Of a stretch of 64,000 nt of DNA, positions 36,224 to 44,999 are shown piece by piece (the first letter of the stretch is position 1; each line of letters starts with the position of its first letter). The notes beneath the pieces were generated by a model. It made no database searches and had not been told where the DNA came from. It worked only from the letters and a program-made list of their open reading frames with translations. The position numbers and the translations under genes are program-made. The DNA is taken from contig NZ_JABXKH010000105.1 in the NCBI RefSeq assembly GCF_017115105.1, forward strand, positions 1 through 64,000, given 5' to 3'. The stretch is from Nostoc sp. NMS2. Its GTDB lineage: Bacteria; Cyanobacteriota; Cyanobacteriia; Cyanobacteriales; Nostocaceae.

Positions 36224-37015
36224 TTAACTCAAGCTATCTGGATTAACTCCGAGCGATCGCAAATGTTCCGCTAACCGTTGCGATCGCAGCTGTTCTTCTT
36301 CCAACCGTAATTCTACTTCTGACACCTGTTGCTGTGCTTCTGACGCTTGTTGCTGCGCTTCTGACGCTTGTTGCTGCGCTGCTAACGCTTGTTGCTGCGC
36401 TGTAATAGCCACTTGTTGCGCTGCAATAGCAGCCTCCTCTGGTGTTGGAACTAAATCACCATCGGATGTAAAGTAGCGCAATTTACCTGCTTCTACACCT
36501 AAATACAGCCTAAGCACATCGCTCCAACGCCATCCCCGCGCATTTGGTGTAATTTCTTGATACTTGTTACCTACCAATTCAAAACCCATAAATTCCAGAT
36601 TCTCCGGCGAAAACCAAAAATATTCTGGTGTGTGAAATCGATTTTCATAGAGATTCTTCTTCAAATTCCGGTCAATATCAGCCGTACTTTCAGAAAGTAA
36701 TTCAATAATCAAATCTGGATAACGACCATCTTCTTCCCAGACTACCCAGGAATTACGCGATCGCTTTTCGGTATCTTTGACCAAAAAAAAGTCTGGGCCG
36801 CGAAAATCTCGATTTCGCAACTGCTGACGGCTAAAATAGATTGTTAGATTTGCACCTATAAAGAAATCATTACAGTCACGCCACAGCCACTCAAGGGAAG
36901 TTACTAGCAGCAATAGCTGCATATAGTGCAATGAAGTTTCCATTTCCGGCTCATCACTTAACAACCGAGTTGCATCGGGCATTTGCTGTTCTAGCTGCTG
37001 CGCTGTGACAAACAT
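36224..37015 (-). CDS. Uma2-family (DUF820) endonuclease-like protein
   Basis: A 263-residue paralogue of the next gene. The restriction-endonuclease-like core includes FRGPDFFLVKDTEKRS, YPDLIIELLSESTADIDRN and YENRFHTPEYFWFSP. A Gln/Ala-rich coiled region (AAQQQASEAQQQ) replaces the charged heptads of its neighbour, and the tail LAEHLRSLGVNPDSLS matches. It is the upstream member of the pair. No partner methylase or toxin is nearby. Role unknown; nuclease activity is predicted only from the fold. Confidence 0.85.
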   Translation of the reverse strand: MFVTAQQLEQQMPDATRLLSDEPEMETSLHYMQLLLLVTSLEWLWRDCNDFFIGANLTIYFSRQQLRNRDFRGPDFFLVKDTEKRSRNSWVVWEEDGRYPDLIIELLSESTADIDRNLKKNLYENRFHTPEYFWFSPENLEFMGFELVGNKYQEITPNARGWRWSDVLRLYLGVEAGKLRYFTSDGDLVPTPEEAAIAAQQVAITAQQQALAAQQQASEAQQQASEAQQQVSEVELRLEEEQLRSQRLAEHLRSLGVNPDSLS

Positions 37016-37186
37016 TGGGTGTGTACCTGTTTGGTTGTTGATTTAATTTTAAGCTTTTTGTGATTTGTTATTTTTTATTTGTCATTGATTATTCGCCGCG
37101 TCTCCCTCATCTCCCACTGAATTTATGAGAGCAGAGTCACGGATTCCGCTACACTGAGACGAAGGTTTGTTGCATTGTAATCAGGC

Positions 37187-37375
37187 ATGGAAATCGGACA
37201 AAAGGTTAAAGTCTTTCGTTTGCGCGATCGCGTTTCTCCCCCAATTGTAAAAAAATTAGGACAAGTGGGTATCATCCAAGGCTACAAAGTCATTGATGGT
37301 GGGATCGGTGTAGTAGTGCTGTTTGAGGACAATACTTCTACTTGGTTTTTTGAAGATGAAATTAAACCTGTGTAG
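37187..37375 (+). CDS. petP: Cytochrome b6f complex subunit PetP (DUF2862)
   Basis: A 62-residue soluble protein with an SH3-like beta-barrel look: MEIGQKVKVFRLRDRVSP, then VGIIQGYKVIDGGIGVVVLF and TSTWFFEDEIKPV. The family is cyanobacterial. In model species PetP associates peripherally with cytochrome b6f and influences electron transport. The length is normal and the ATG follows AGGC in a 170-base non-coding gap. It is followed by the ArsA-like gene in the same direction after 121 bases. Confidence 0.85.
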   Translation: MEIGQKVKVFRLRDRVSPPIVKKLGQVGIIQGYKVIDGGIGVVVLFEDNTSTWFFEDEIKPV

Positions 37376-37496
37376 TGGTAAAGAGATCAGATCCGGGTTT
37401 TTCTCGGCATCTGAAAATTTCCAGCACAGGTTGAGAATCTTTATTGAGTGCTAAGTTGGAATTGAAAAGACCGGCGGTGAAAATAGGAATCAAGTA

Positions 37497-38597
37497 ATGG
37501 CTCTAATATTGACATTTTTGGGCAAAGGCGGCACCGCTCGTACCAAAATTGCGATCGCCGCCGCCAAATTATTGGCAAGTCAAGGCAAGCGTGTACTTCT
37601 AGCAGGACAAGCAGAACCAACATTGTCAATCCTGTTGGGTACTCCCATTTCTGCCGATCCTCAAGAAATCGCTCCCAAGCTACAGGCGGTACAGTTTCAA
37701 GCATCTGTACTGCTTGAGCGCAACTGGGACGAAGTGAAAAAACTGGAGGCGCAATATCTCCGCACGCCCATCTTCAAAGACGTTTTTGGTCAAGAACTGG
37801 TAGTATTACCAGGGATGGACAACGCCCTAGCCCTCAATGCTATCCGCGAATATGATGCCAGTGGCAAATATGATGCGATCGTCTACGATGGCACGGGTGA
37901 CTCTTTAACGTTGCGAATGTTGGGTTTGCCAGAATCTCTCAGTTGGTATGTCCGGCGATTTCGGCAATTGTTTGTCAACTCCGATTTGGGGAAAACTATT
38001 ACTGAATCGCCTTTAATTCAACCGCTAATTAGCAGCTTTTTCAATATCAACTGGACAGCAGATAACTTTGCAGGGCCTACCAACCAAGTCAATAATTTCT
38101 TGGAAAAAGGGAGAGCCGCTCTTGCCGATCCTAAGCGTCTCGCTGCTTTCTTAGTGACCACAGGAGATCCCATTGAGGTAGCAAATGCTCGTTATTTATG
38201 GGGTAGCGCTCAACAAATTGGTTTAACAGTCGGTGGTGTTTTGTTTGTGTCTCCTGAGACAAACGTCAATCTGTCAGAGGAATTTATACCCTTACCTGTG
38301 AGCGTCGTTCCTGACTCGCCAACAGGTGACTGGCAACCACTGATAGATGCACTGCCCAACTTTGAAGCACAAGCTCTGCAAGCTCCTAAACCAATTGAAA
38401 TAGACATCCACAATCGTCAAGTACGCTTATTCTTGCCAGGATTTGACAAAAAGCAAGTCAAGCTGACCCAATATGGGCCAGAAGTCACGGTAGAAGCAGG
38501 AGATCAGCGACGGAATATTCCCCTACCCCCGGCTCTCAGTGGCAGACCCGTTGCTGGAGCAAAGTTTCAGAATAATTATTTGATAATTTCGTTTTAA
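37497..38597 (+). CDS. ArsA/Get3-fold ATPase-like protein with altered P-loop and Hsp20-like tail
   Basis: A 366-residue protein. The deviant Walker A reads GKGGTART at residues 9-16; ArsA/Get3 proteins normally have GKGGVGKT, so the invariant Gly-Lys pair is Ala-Arg here. The middle keeps the fold: FGQELVVLPGMDNALALNAI and YDAIVYDGTGDSLTLRML with the equivalent of the switch Asp. The last 75 residues (IEIDIHNRQVRLFLPGFDKK onward) look like the alpha-crystallin domain seen in ArsA relatives of phototrophs. This is the cyanobacterial subfamily annotated as a putative tail-anchor-mediating ATPase. ATPase activity is doubtful given the P-loop. Confidence 0.82.
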   Translation: MALILTFLGKGGTARTKIAIAAAKLLASQGKRVLLAGQAEPTLSILLGTPISADPQEIAPKLQAVQFQASVLLERNWDEVKKLEAQYLRTPIFKDVFGQELVVLPGMDNALALNAIREYDASGKYDAIVYDGTGDSLTLRMLGLPESLSWYVRRFRQLFVNSDLGKTITESPLIQPLISSFFNINWTADNFAGPTNQVNNFLEKGRAALADPKRLAAFLVTTGDPIEVANARYLWGSAQQIGLTVGGVLFVSPETNVNLSEEFIPLPVSVVPDSPTGDWQPLIDALPNFEAQALQAPKPIEIDIHNRQVRLFLPGFDKKQVKLTQYGPEVTVEAGDQRRNIPLPPALSGRPVAGAKFQNNYLIISF

Positions 38598-38859
38598 GTT
38601 ATGGGAATGGGGAGTGGGGAATGGGGGATGAGGAAGATGGGGAGCAGGGAGCAGGGAGCAGGGAGCAGGGAGCAGGGAGCAAGGGAGAAGAGTTTTCCCC
38701 CTGCCCTCTGCCCCCCGCCCCTCTGCCTCTTTTCAATTCCCAATGCCCAATACTTCGACTTACCTCGGCTTCGCCCTTCGGCTACGCTCAGGACAGGCTC
38801 GGCACAAGTCGCTCAGTACAAGTGCCCAATTCCCAATTCCCTATTTATCAGTAAAAATT
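38598..38859. repeat. STRR block and dispersed TTCGACTTACC...CAGTACAAGT repeat
   Basis: Six or so GGGAGCA heptamers (about 38,641-38,684) and their C-rich mirror (CCCCCTGCCCTCTGCCCCC) are followed by ACTTCGACTTACCTCGGC, CCTTCGGCTACGCTCAGGAC and GTCGCTCAGTACAAGTGCCC. The block separates the ArsA-like gene and chlG. Reading frames through it, including an N-terminal extension of chlG, are repeat artefacts. Confidence 0.75.
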
Positions 38860-39906
38860 ATGTCAGAATCAACTCCCATTAACCCAGAACCCAATCCAAC
38901 TGAGGCTATAGACTCAGTAGCAATTAATCCCAGTGAGCAAGCGATCGCAACGAGCGATCGCAATGCGAAAACTAGGCAGTTGCTGGGGATGAAAGGTGCA
39001 GCTGCTGGGGAAACTTCTATTTGGAAAATTCGTTTGCAGCTAATGAAGCCGATTACCTGGATTCCCCTAATTTGGGGCGTAGTCTGTGGTGCAGCTTCTT
39101 CGGGTAACTATACTTGGACGCTGGAAAATGTGTTGAAAGTATTAACCTGTATGTTGCTGGCTGGGCCATTGATGACAGGTTACACTCAAATCCTCAATGA
39201 TTACTACGATCGCGAAATCGATGCCATCAATGAACCCTATCGCCCGATTCCCTCTGGCGCAATTCCCCTAACCCAGGTAATTATTCAGATTTGGGTACTA
39301 CTGATTGCTGGTATTGGTTTGGCATTTGTGTTAGATGTGTGGTCTGGTCATGAATTCCCGACAATTACAGCGATCGCAATTATCGGTTCTTTCATCGCCT
39401 ATATTTATTCTGCACCTCCCCTGAAACTCAAACAAAACGGCTGGCTAGGTAGCTACGCCTTGGGTGCAAGCTATATCACCCTACCTTGGTCTACAGGACA
39501 CGCTTTGTTTGGCGAACTGAATTCCACAATTGTGATTTTGACAATGTTCTACAGCTTGGCTGGATTGGGTATTGCCATTGTCAATGATTTTAAGAGTGTA
39601 GAAGGCGATCGCCAGCTAGGATTACAGTCACTACCTGTAATGTTTGGCATCACCACTGCGGCATGGATTTGTGTAGTCACAATTGATGTATTTCAAGGAT
39701 TTATCGCAGCTTATCTCGTCAGCATCCATGAGAATTTGTATGCAGCAATCCTAGTACTGTTAATCATCCCGCAAATCACCTTGCAAGATATGTATTTCTT
39801 GCGCGATCCCATCAAGAATGATGTTAAATACCAAGCCAGCGCCCAACCGTTCCTTGTACTGGGAATGCTGGTAACAGGTTTAGCACTAGGTCATGCTGGC
39901 ATTTAA
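38860..39906 (+). CDS. chlG: Chlorophyll synthase
   Basis: A 348-residue UbiA-family prenyltransferase that attaches the phytyl or geranylgeranyl tail to chlorophyllide a in the thylakoid membrane. The polyprenyl-diphosphate site NDYYDREIDAINEPYRPIPS lies about a third of the way in, and the second Asp-rich motif IAIVNDFKSVEGDR is present in the C-terminal half. Eight or nine membrane segments are visible. The start MSESTPINPEPN at 38860 is preferred: upstream codons back to 38743 come from the repeat block. An N-terminal polar stretch of about 45 residues is normal for cyanobacterial ChlG. Confidence 0.96.
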   Translation: MSESTPINPEPNPTEAIDSVAINPSEQAIATSDRNAKTRQLLGMKGAAAGETSIWKIRLQLMKPITWIPLIWGVVCGAASSGNYTWTLENVLKVLTCMLLAGPLMTGYTQILNDYYDREIDAINEPYRPIPSGAIPLTQVIIQIWVLLIAGIGLAFVLDVWSGHEFPTITAIAIIGSFIAYIYSAPPLKLKQNGWLGSYALGASYITLPWSTGHALFGELNSTIVILTMFYSLAGLGIAIVNDFKSVEGDRQLGLQSLPVMFGITTAAWICVVTIDVFQGFIAAYLVSIHENLYAAILVLLIIPQITLQDMYFLRDPIKNDVKYQASAQPFLVLGMLVTGLALGHAGI

Positions 39907-40241
39907 CTTATAAGTAGGTTGGCGCAATTAAAGCTAACTGGCAAGGACTGTTTTTTGTCCTTTGTCAACTAGAGGAAAAGGGGCAGTTCTTGCAGGGAGC
40001 AAGGGGGAAGACCGGGACGGAGCTTGGACTCCGCCCCGTATAAGCGTCCTTTATGACGGGGCTTGTACTCATGTTCCGCTCCGCTATCGCGTTGGGGGAA
40101 AGGGCTTGTTCCCCCTGCCCCCTGCTCCCTTTCCCCCTGCCTCTTCCGGTCAGAAGTTAGGAATTAGGAGCAAAGCCAGAGACGCTCACCTCCGGTTAGG
40201 AGTTAATATACTTCTAATTCCTAATTTGTACAGGACATAGT
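39907..40241. repeat. Repeat-filled gap with convergent GC-rich repeats
   Basis: After chlG there is GCAGGGAGCAAGGGGGAAG, a palindromic region (GGGACGGAGC and CTCCGCCCCG), the C-rich mirror CCCCCTGCCCCCTGCTCCC, and a small inverted repeat around TTAGGAATTAGG (about 40,157) and CTAATTCCTAA (about 40,214). These are dispersed cyanobacterial repeats. No gene is seen. Confidence 0.65.
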
Positions 40242-40529
40242 GTGTTAGAACTGATATTTTTCTTACTTCATGGGATTCAACCTTTATTAGTCCCAATTTG
40301 CTTTGTCGTTGCTTGGACTGTAACTATTCTCGTTGTTTGGAGTCTCTGTGCGGCGGCGCGAGATAGTGTGACTACAGCCAAGCAAATGCATCAAATCCCC
40401 TGTACTGGTTGCCAATTTTTTACCGATAATTACCGTCTTAAATGTACTGTACGCCCATCTATTGCCAATACAGAAGAAGCGATCAATTGTTCTGACTATC
40501 AACCGAAGACTAATCCTTATCTGTATTAG
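40242..40529 (+). CDS. Small membrane protein with CxxC-type cysteine cluster
   Basis: A 95-residue protein with a GTG start. Residues about 3-40 are strongly hydrophobic (FFLLHGIQPLLVPICFVVAW, then VTILVVWSLCAA), one or two membrane helices. The soluble C-terminal half holds Cys54, Cys57, Cys68 and Cys83 in the arrangement CTGC-x10-C-x14-C, which could bind a metal or form disulfides. I have seen comparable conserved cyanobacterial proteins of unknown function. It follows chlG in the same direction across a repeat-rich gap, so a shared role with pigment synthesis is only suggested by position. Confidence 0.7.
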   Translation: MLELIFFLLHGIQPLLVPICFVVAWTVTILVVWSLCAAARDSVTTAKQMHQIPCTGCQFFTDNYRLKCTVRPSIANTEEAINCSDYQPKTNPYLY

Positions 40530-40627
40530 GGAGTGGGGAGTGGGGAGTGGGGAGTGGAGGGCAGGGGAGGCAGGGGCAGAAATAACAAATGACTAATGAC
40601 AAATGACAAATGACAAATGACTAATGA
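40530..40627. repeat. Heptanucleotide STRR block
   Basis: GGGGAGT units are followed by nearly ten AATGACT/AATGACA heptamers. It lies between the convergent small membrane protein and alcohol dehydrogenase genes. Confidence 0.8.
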
Positions 40628-41584
40628 CTAATGACTAATGACTAACAATATTTTTAAAACACCCCGACTCTGGGCGTGTTCAAAAGCTGCAAGCCCTTCA
40701 ATTAGAGGGTAAGTGGCATGAATCAGGGGTTGCACGTCAACTTGTCCTGTGGCTAGTAGCTGGAGGGCTGGGAGAAAGGGGCCACAACGGGAGCCGATGA
40801 GGGTGATTTCATCCACTACTAACGAAGAAGCATCTAGGCTGAGGTTGCCAGCATAAGTACTTTTGAGTACAAGGGTACCACGAGGACGGAGGGCGCGACG
40901 GGCGATCGCAAATCCTTCTGGGTTGCCAGTACATTCTACTGAAATATCGAAATATCCATCTGTAACAGCATTAGCTAAACCAGTTTTAATCCCCCGTGCC
41001 TCTAAGTTAGCCAGTTTGTCTTGATGTCGCCCCACAGCCAAGAGTTCACAGCCAGTTAAGGCTAGTGTCTGTGCTACCAACTGCCCTAGTTTGCCATCTC
41101 CAACCACTAGCACTCTGTCGTTTGGACGCAATGGCACTTGCTGCTGAATTTCCAAAGCTGCTGCTATCGGTTCAGTAAATGTTGCTACTTCTGTCGGCAC
41201 ATTATCGGGTACTAAATGCAGGTTCTCCACCGGCAAACAGAGATATTCACCAAAGGCTCCATTCCGATTGACAATACCTAAAACTGTGCGATTTTCACAA
41301 TGAGTTGGTTGTCCACTCCGACAAAACCGACAATGCCCACACACAGCGTTAATTTCTCCAACTACACGTTGGTTAACTAAGTGTTCTGGCCCTTTTTCAA
41401 CCACGCCGACAAATTCATGCCCCAAAATACCAGTGTATGGATAGTAGCCTCTAAGTAGTTCCAAATCAGTGTTACAGATACCTGCACGCAAGATGCGTAC
41501 CAAAGCTTCTCCCGGTGGTGGTTCAGGAATGGGAATATCTGTACGTAGTTGCAACTGGTTATTTTCGAGCCAAAGTCCTTTCAT
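40628..41584 (-). CDS. Zinc-type alcohol dehydrogenase (MDR family)
   Basis: A 318-residue medium-chain dehydrogenase. Catalytic zinc ligands are expected at Cys37 in GICNTDLELLRG and His in ILGHEFVGVVEKG; the structural zinc Cys cluster is CGHCRFCRSGQPTHC. The Rossmann motif is VLVVGDGKLGQLVAQTLAL. It is slightly short compared with the usual 340-350 residues. The substrate (a polyol, a 2-deoxyscyllo-inosamine-like compound or threonine) cannot be chosen. It is monocistronic, with STRR repeats downstream. Confidence 0.88.
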   Translation of the reverse strand: MKGLWLENNQLQLRTDIPIPEPPPGEALVRILRAGICNTDLELLRGYYPYTGILGHEFVGVVEKGPEHLVNQRVVGEINAVCGHCRFCRSGQPTHCENRTVLGIVNRNGAFGEYLCLPVENLHLVPDNVPTEVATFTEPIAAALEIQQQVPLRPNDRVLVVGDGKLGQLVAQTLALTGCELLAVGRHQDKLANLEARGIKTGLANAVTDGYFDISVECTGNPEGFAIARRALRPRGTLVLKSTYAGNLSLDASSLVVDEITLIGSRCGPFLPALQLLATGQVDVQPLIHATYPLIEGLAAFEHAQSRGVLKILLVISH

Positions 41585-41623
41585 TTTTCTTCACGTCCTT
41601 TGCCTAATATCCTGAATTCTTCT

Positions 41624-42196
41624 TCAAGTCTCTGTACTAGGTATTTCTTTAATTTTGGTTATATCAATTTTGCTTAACCAAGTAACTAAGTCTTCTGAAT
41701 CGAGTGCGATCTCGCTTCCTAATGTTTTGATATAAAGAAGTCCATCACTAATAATTAAATCTCGGATTGGATACCATGAATCCCGTGTCCTGATCAGAAG
41801 TTCCAACGGAATTCCTGGTCTTGAAGTATACTTACGATACCTCCACCAAGCTCGCCATAGAAGCACAGATTTAGTACAGTGCATCTGATAGCCTTTGGGA
41901 ACTTCGGTGTATTGATACTGATAGAAACCCCGACTATCTACTTCTCCTTTGAGGAGATAACTATATTCTGCTAATGCCTGATTTATCAATTCCCACTGGG
42001 ATGATTTTGGAGAAATAGAGAATTCAGGTAGTGTGTTAGATAGTTGGACTGTGGCAATCACGCCTTCAGCTTTTGCTGTCAGTTGGTTAGTCTTATATAC
42101 TGTTTGCGCTGTCAAAGCCGGATTTGACAACAAAACTTCTTTTTTCTGGATAGAGTTTTGCACAAACTCTCGAATTAAATCTAGATTAGATAACAT
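41624..42196 (-). CDS. Hypothetical protein
   Basis: A 190-residue soluble protein with no recognised family. Segments such as EGVIATVQLSNTLPEFSISP and YSYLLKGEVDSRGFYQYQYT are beta-rich, and the C-terminal half holds basic and aromatic clusters (VLLWRAWWRYRKYTSRPG). No signal peptide or membrane helix. It lies 39 bases upstream of the alcohol dehydrogenase gene in the same direction and could be co-transcribed. Role unknown. Confidence 0.65.
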   Translation of the reverse strand: MLSNLDLIREFVQNSIQKKEVLLSNPALTAQTVYKTNQLTAKAEGVIATVQLSNTLPEFSISPKSSQWELINQALAEYSYLLKGEVDSRGFYQYQYTEVPKGYQMHCTKSVLLWRAWWRYRKYTSRPGIPLELLIRTRDSWYPIRDLIISDGLLYIKTLGSEIALDSEDLVTWLSKIDITKIKEIPSTET

Positions 42197-42416
42197 AAAA
42201 TTTTTTATACTAAATTAAGCAGTGTGATTAAAGCCACAACGGTACTTAAATTAGTAACTACACTGGTTTTGCACTTAAATCAGGATTATTATCAGTCTTA
42301 TTTATACTCAATTCTCTGTCTGACTAGGGCTTTATTAACTTTGATGTCGGGTATTTCGTCGCTCACTAGTTTGGTTGACAAAATCACTGTTTTCATATAG
42401 AAAAGTGGCGGATTAA

Positions 42417-43223
42417 TTAAATTTTTACGCCATCTAGAAAAGGTTGAAATACCGGAACTAATTCGGGACGACTGACAACAAGGGTGGGAAAAGAGCGATC
42501 GCTATAATCTTCTCCCGGTGACAATGGAAATGGTTCTGACTTCAGCGATAACCATACCCCACCAGCAGCCTGGACAATCACCCAAGCCCCCGCTATATCC
42601 CAAACTTTTGGTGTCGCCTCAATACCGCCCAGAGTAGCCCCAGTTGCAACCGTCAAAAAGTTATAGCTAGCCACACCCAACATCCGAATTTTACAGGGAA
42701 AGCCCTTTTGGATAACTGCGGTGCTACGGGAACAGAGGTTAAAAAAGTGATTATTGCTAGGACTATCAGCACTGGTGTGGATAGGGTGGTGATTGAGAAA
42801 TGCTCCTGTTGGCGTTGCTAAACCAGATGAACCCGCCCAAAAACCATGAAAAGCTTGATTCAAGGTTGGTGCGTAAACATAACCGAAAATGGGCGTGCCT
42901 CGATACAGTAAACCCAGAGATATTGTCCAGAGGGGAATACCGCGTGTGAAGTTGGTTGTACCATCGAGAGGATCAATTACCCAGCACCACTCAGTACCGG
43001 GAAATGACTGATCGCTCTCTTCGCTCAAAATGCCGTAACCAGAGAAATTAGAAGCGATCGCATCCCGAATTTCCTGATCTGCCCATTTATCTGCTTGCGT
43101 CACCAAACTTCCATCAGCTTTTTGAGAAGCCTGTACTTGCCCAAAATCTTGCATTAGCTGCTTACCCACTCTGGTAGTGGTAGTTTGGGCAAACTCAAGA
43201 ATTGTTGTCCAAAAATCATTCAT
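42417..43223 (-). CDS. Inositol monophosphatase family protein
   Basis: A 268-residue Mg-dependent sugar-phosphate phosphatase. The diagnostic motif WVIDPLDGTTNFTRGIPLWT carries metal-binding Asp residues; GILSEES supplies Glu; and the second motif KVWDIAGAWVIVQAAGGVW is near the C-terminus. Members dephosphorylate myo-inositol-1-phosphate, histidinol-phosphate or sugar bisphosphates; the exact substrate is not shown. It lies 70 bases downstream of the PucC-like gene in the same direction. Confidence 0.92.
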   Translation of the reverse strand: MNDFWTTILEFAQTTTTRVGKQLMQDFGQVQASQKADGSLVTQADKWADQEIRDAIASNFSGYGILSEESDQSFPGTEWCWVIDPLDGTTNFTRGIPLWTISLGLLYRGTPIFGYVYAPTLNQAFHGFWAGSSGLATPTGAFLNHHPIHTSADSPSNNHFFNLCSRSTAVIQKGFPCKIRMLGVASYNFLTVATGATLGGIEATPKVWDIAGAWVIVQAAGGVWLSLKSEPFPLSPGEDYSDRSFPTLVVSRPELVPVFQPFLDGVKI

Positions 43224-43292
43224 TGGTTAATTCTCGCGCAAAGGCGTAAAGAAGCAAAGCGTTTTCGGCATCTTTGCTTGAGAAGGTGAAGT

Positions 43293-44777
43293 TCAATCTA
43301 GTTCCCTTTCCAAAATAGATGCGATCGCAGTCTTGGCATTCATCTGAAATTCTTTTACATTCACCCGCCACAGTAACGAAACAGCAACAAGCATCCCTAT
43401 TGCTTGCACAGCAAATACCATGCTGTATGCTAACACTGGTGACGGAAACAGCATTTTACCTAAATTTAATACTGCTCCACCAAGTATTGTAGCCAATCCC
43501 CTAGCCATTGCCTGAGATAATCCCCAAGCCCCAATAAATGTACCCGCCGTTTCAGCAGCAGTTAAATCCAACATCAAACTGGTAGCACCAGCTGTAATGA
43601 CTCCAGATGACAGACCGAAACAAAGTAGGCTACCCATCAGTAAAGCTGAGTTGGCGCTAAACCCTGACATGATGATTAAGGCAAAGCTCACAGCTGCACC
43701 GATACACCCAATTTTAGTAGTTTGTTTCTTGTCTATGCGGGGCAAAAGCAAAAAACCAGTAGAGCTAATTCCGATGAGGGTACCGATCCCAAAAGGAATG
43801 TTTAGTCTAGTAGTTTGGGAAATACACATCCCGAAAACCTCTCCACCATAGGGTTCTAAAATTGCATCCTGCATAAAAATACTAATAGTCAACACCAACA
43901 AAAAGCCAAAAAATATTCCTGTTTGGCGATTAGCAGTTAGCACTCGTAAGGCTGTACCCAAAGTTATTTGGTCTTCTCTGCCTACCAAAGAAGAACGGGA
44001 AGTGTAACGGGAATACTTCTTTTCCACGCCGAAGGTTGCCAATATTGATAGTCCAAAGACGATCGCAGGCATAATTATAAAAACGGGGTTGATTGTAGAT
44101 TGTAGTTTGGCTATATCAACGACTTTGTTTGTCTGAGAGGGGTTATAGGCTAAAAGAGCCGTCCCACAAATTTCTGGTCTTTCTAGCAACTTAGAGCTAA
44201 CTACTGCTCCAATCACAATGCCAATCATCAGCATTGACCACACAATCCCAATTAATTTAGAGCGGTTATCTTCATCAGTAACATCTACCAAAAGAGCAGT
44301 AAAAGGTGTGGAACTGGCACTCAGAGCTAAACCATATCCTGCAAAAGTTAATGCCAGCACTCCTGCCCAGCCATAGGTTTGGAAACTCCAGCCAGTGGTT
44401 TGCAAACTGCTACCTAGTTGCCAGACTACTTGCAGAGCCAAGAAAGATACAGTTGTAAATAAGATTGCACCAATCCAAACATAGCTACTGCGATGATAGC
44501 CCAGCAATGGCTTGGCATCAGACATCTGCCCAAACCAAATTCGTGCTGGGCTAACAAATTGGTGCATGGCAATAGTAGCAGCCGTAATTAATGGCAAGAC
44601 TTTCAACTCATCAATCATCACTCGATTCAGTACACCCAAGGTGAGAAGCGACATGATGCCTAATCCCATCTGAAACAAACCCAGTCGGAACATTGTCAGT
44701 AAATTAATTCTCGGCAATGATTCCAAACGTACTGATGAATTTGATTCCGGATTGGGTGAAACATCGCTGGTGGCCAT
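43293..44777 (-). CDS. BCD/PucC-family MFS transporter
   Basis: A 494-residue membrane protein with about twelve hydrophobic segments. The N-terminal MFRLGLFQMGLGIMSLLTLG and IDELKVLPLITAATIAMHQF with SPARIWFGQMSDAKPLLGYH are typical of the PucC family, as is LSASSTPFTALLVDVTDEDN. In purple bacteria PucC relatives help assemble light-harvesting complexes; cyanobacterial members are suspected to bind or deliver chlorophyll. It lies about 3.4 kb from chlG, perhaps by chance. It is followed at 70 bases by the IMPase-like gene. Confidence 0.88.
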   Translation of the reverse strand: MATSDVSPNPESNSSVRLESLPRINLLTMFRLGLFQMGLGIMSLLTLGVLNRVMIDELKVLPLITAATIAMHQFVSPARIWFGQMSDAKPLLGYHRSSYVWIGAILFTTVSFLALQVVWQLGSSLQTTGWSFQTYGWAGVLALTFAGYGLALSASSTPFTALLVDVTDEDNRSKLIGIVWSMLMIGIVIGAVVSSKLLERPEICGTALLAYNPSQTNKVVDIAKLQSTINPVFIIMPAIVFGLSILATFGVEKKYSRYTSRSSLVGREDQITLGTALRVLTANRQTGIFFGFLLVLTISIFMQDAILEPYGGEVFGMCISQTTRLNIPFGIGTLIGISSTGFLLLPRIDKKQTTKIGCIGAAVSFALIIMSGFSANSALLMGSLLCFGLSSGVITAGATSLMLDLTAAETAGTFIGAWGLSQAMARGLATILGGAVLNLGKMLFPSPVLAYSMVFAVQAIGMLVAVSLLWRVNVKEFQMNAKTAIASILERELD

Positions 44778-44933
44778 AGCTACTTTTTCGTCTGGTTTAT
44801 AGGATTTAATCTCTGTCTCTTTAAATAAAGATAAACTCTACCCACTCTAAATCAGCGAACAAAAAGTGGAAGTTGCGATCGCATTTCGCCCGCCAGAGGC
44901 GATCGCACTTATTTTAGCAAGTAATTATACACC

Positions 44934-44999
44934 TCAATTAGCATAAACTTCAGCCAAGTTAGGATTAATCTTTAAAGCTTGGTTGTAATTTGCGATCGC
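44934..44999 (-). pseudogene. Remnant of a TPR protein
   Basis: The minus strand reads AIANYNQALKINPNLAEVYAN followed by TGA, a textbook piece of a tetratricopeptide repeat. There is no start and no further repeat upstream. It touches the Rpn-like fragment, so two unrelated remnants are juxtaposed here. Confidence 0.6.

Noticed and set aside
37441-37704. 87-codon minus-strand frame over the ArsA-like gene start
   Set aside because: It is antisense to a well-supported gene and has no family resemblance.
38601-38882. Frames in the repeat between the ArsA-like gene and chlG, including a longer chlG start at 38743
   Set aside because: The codons come from STRR and dispersed repeats. The family-like ChlG start is at 38860.
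40560-40627. AATGACT heptamers as a possible CRISPR or origin iteron
   Set aside because: Units are contiguous 7-mers of the STRR type found in many gaps; no DnaA boxes or replication gene nearby.
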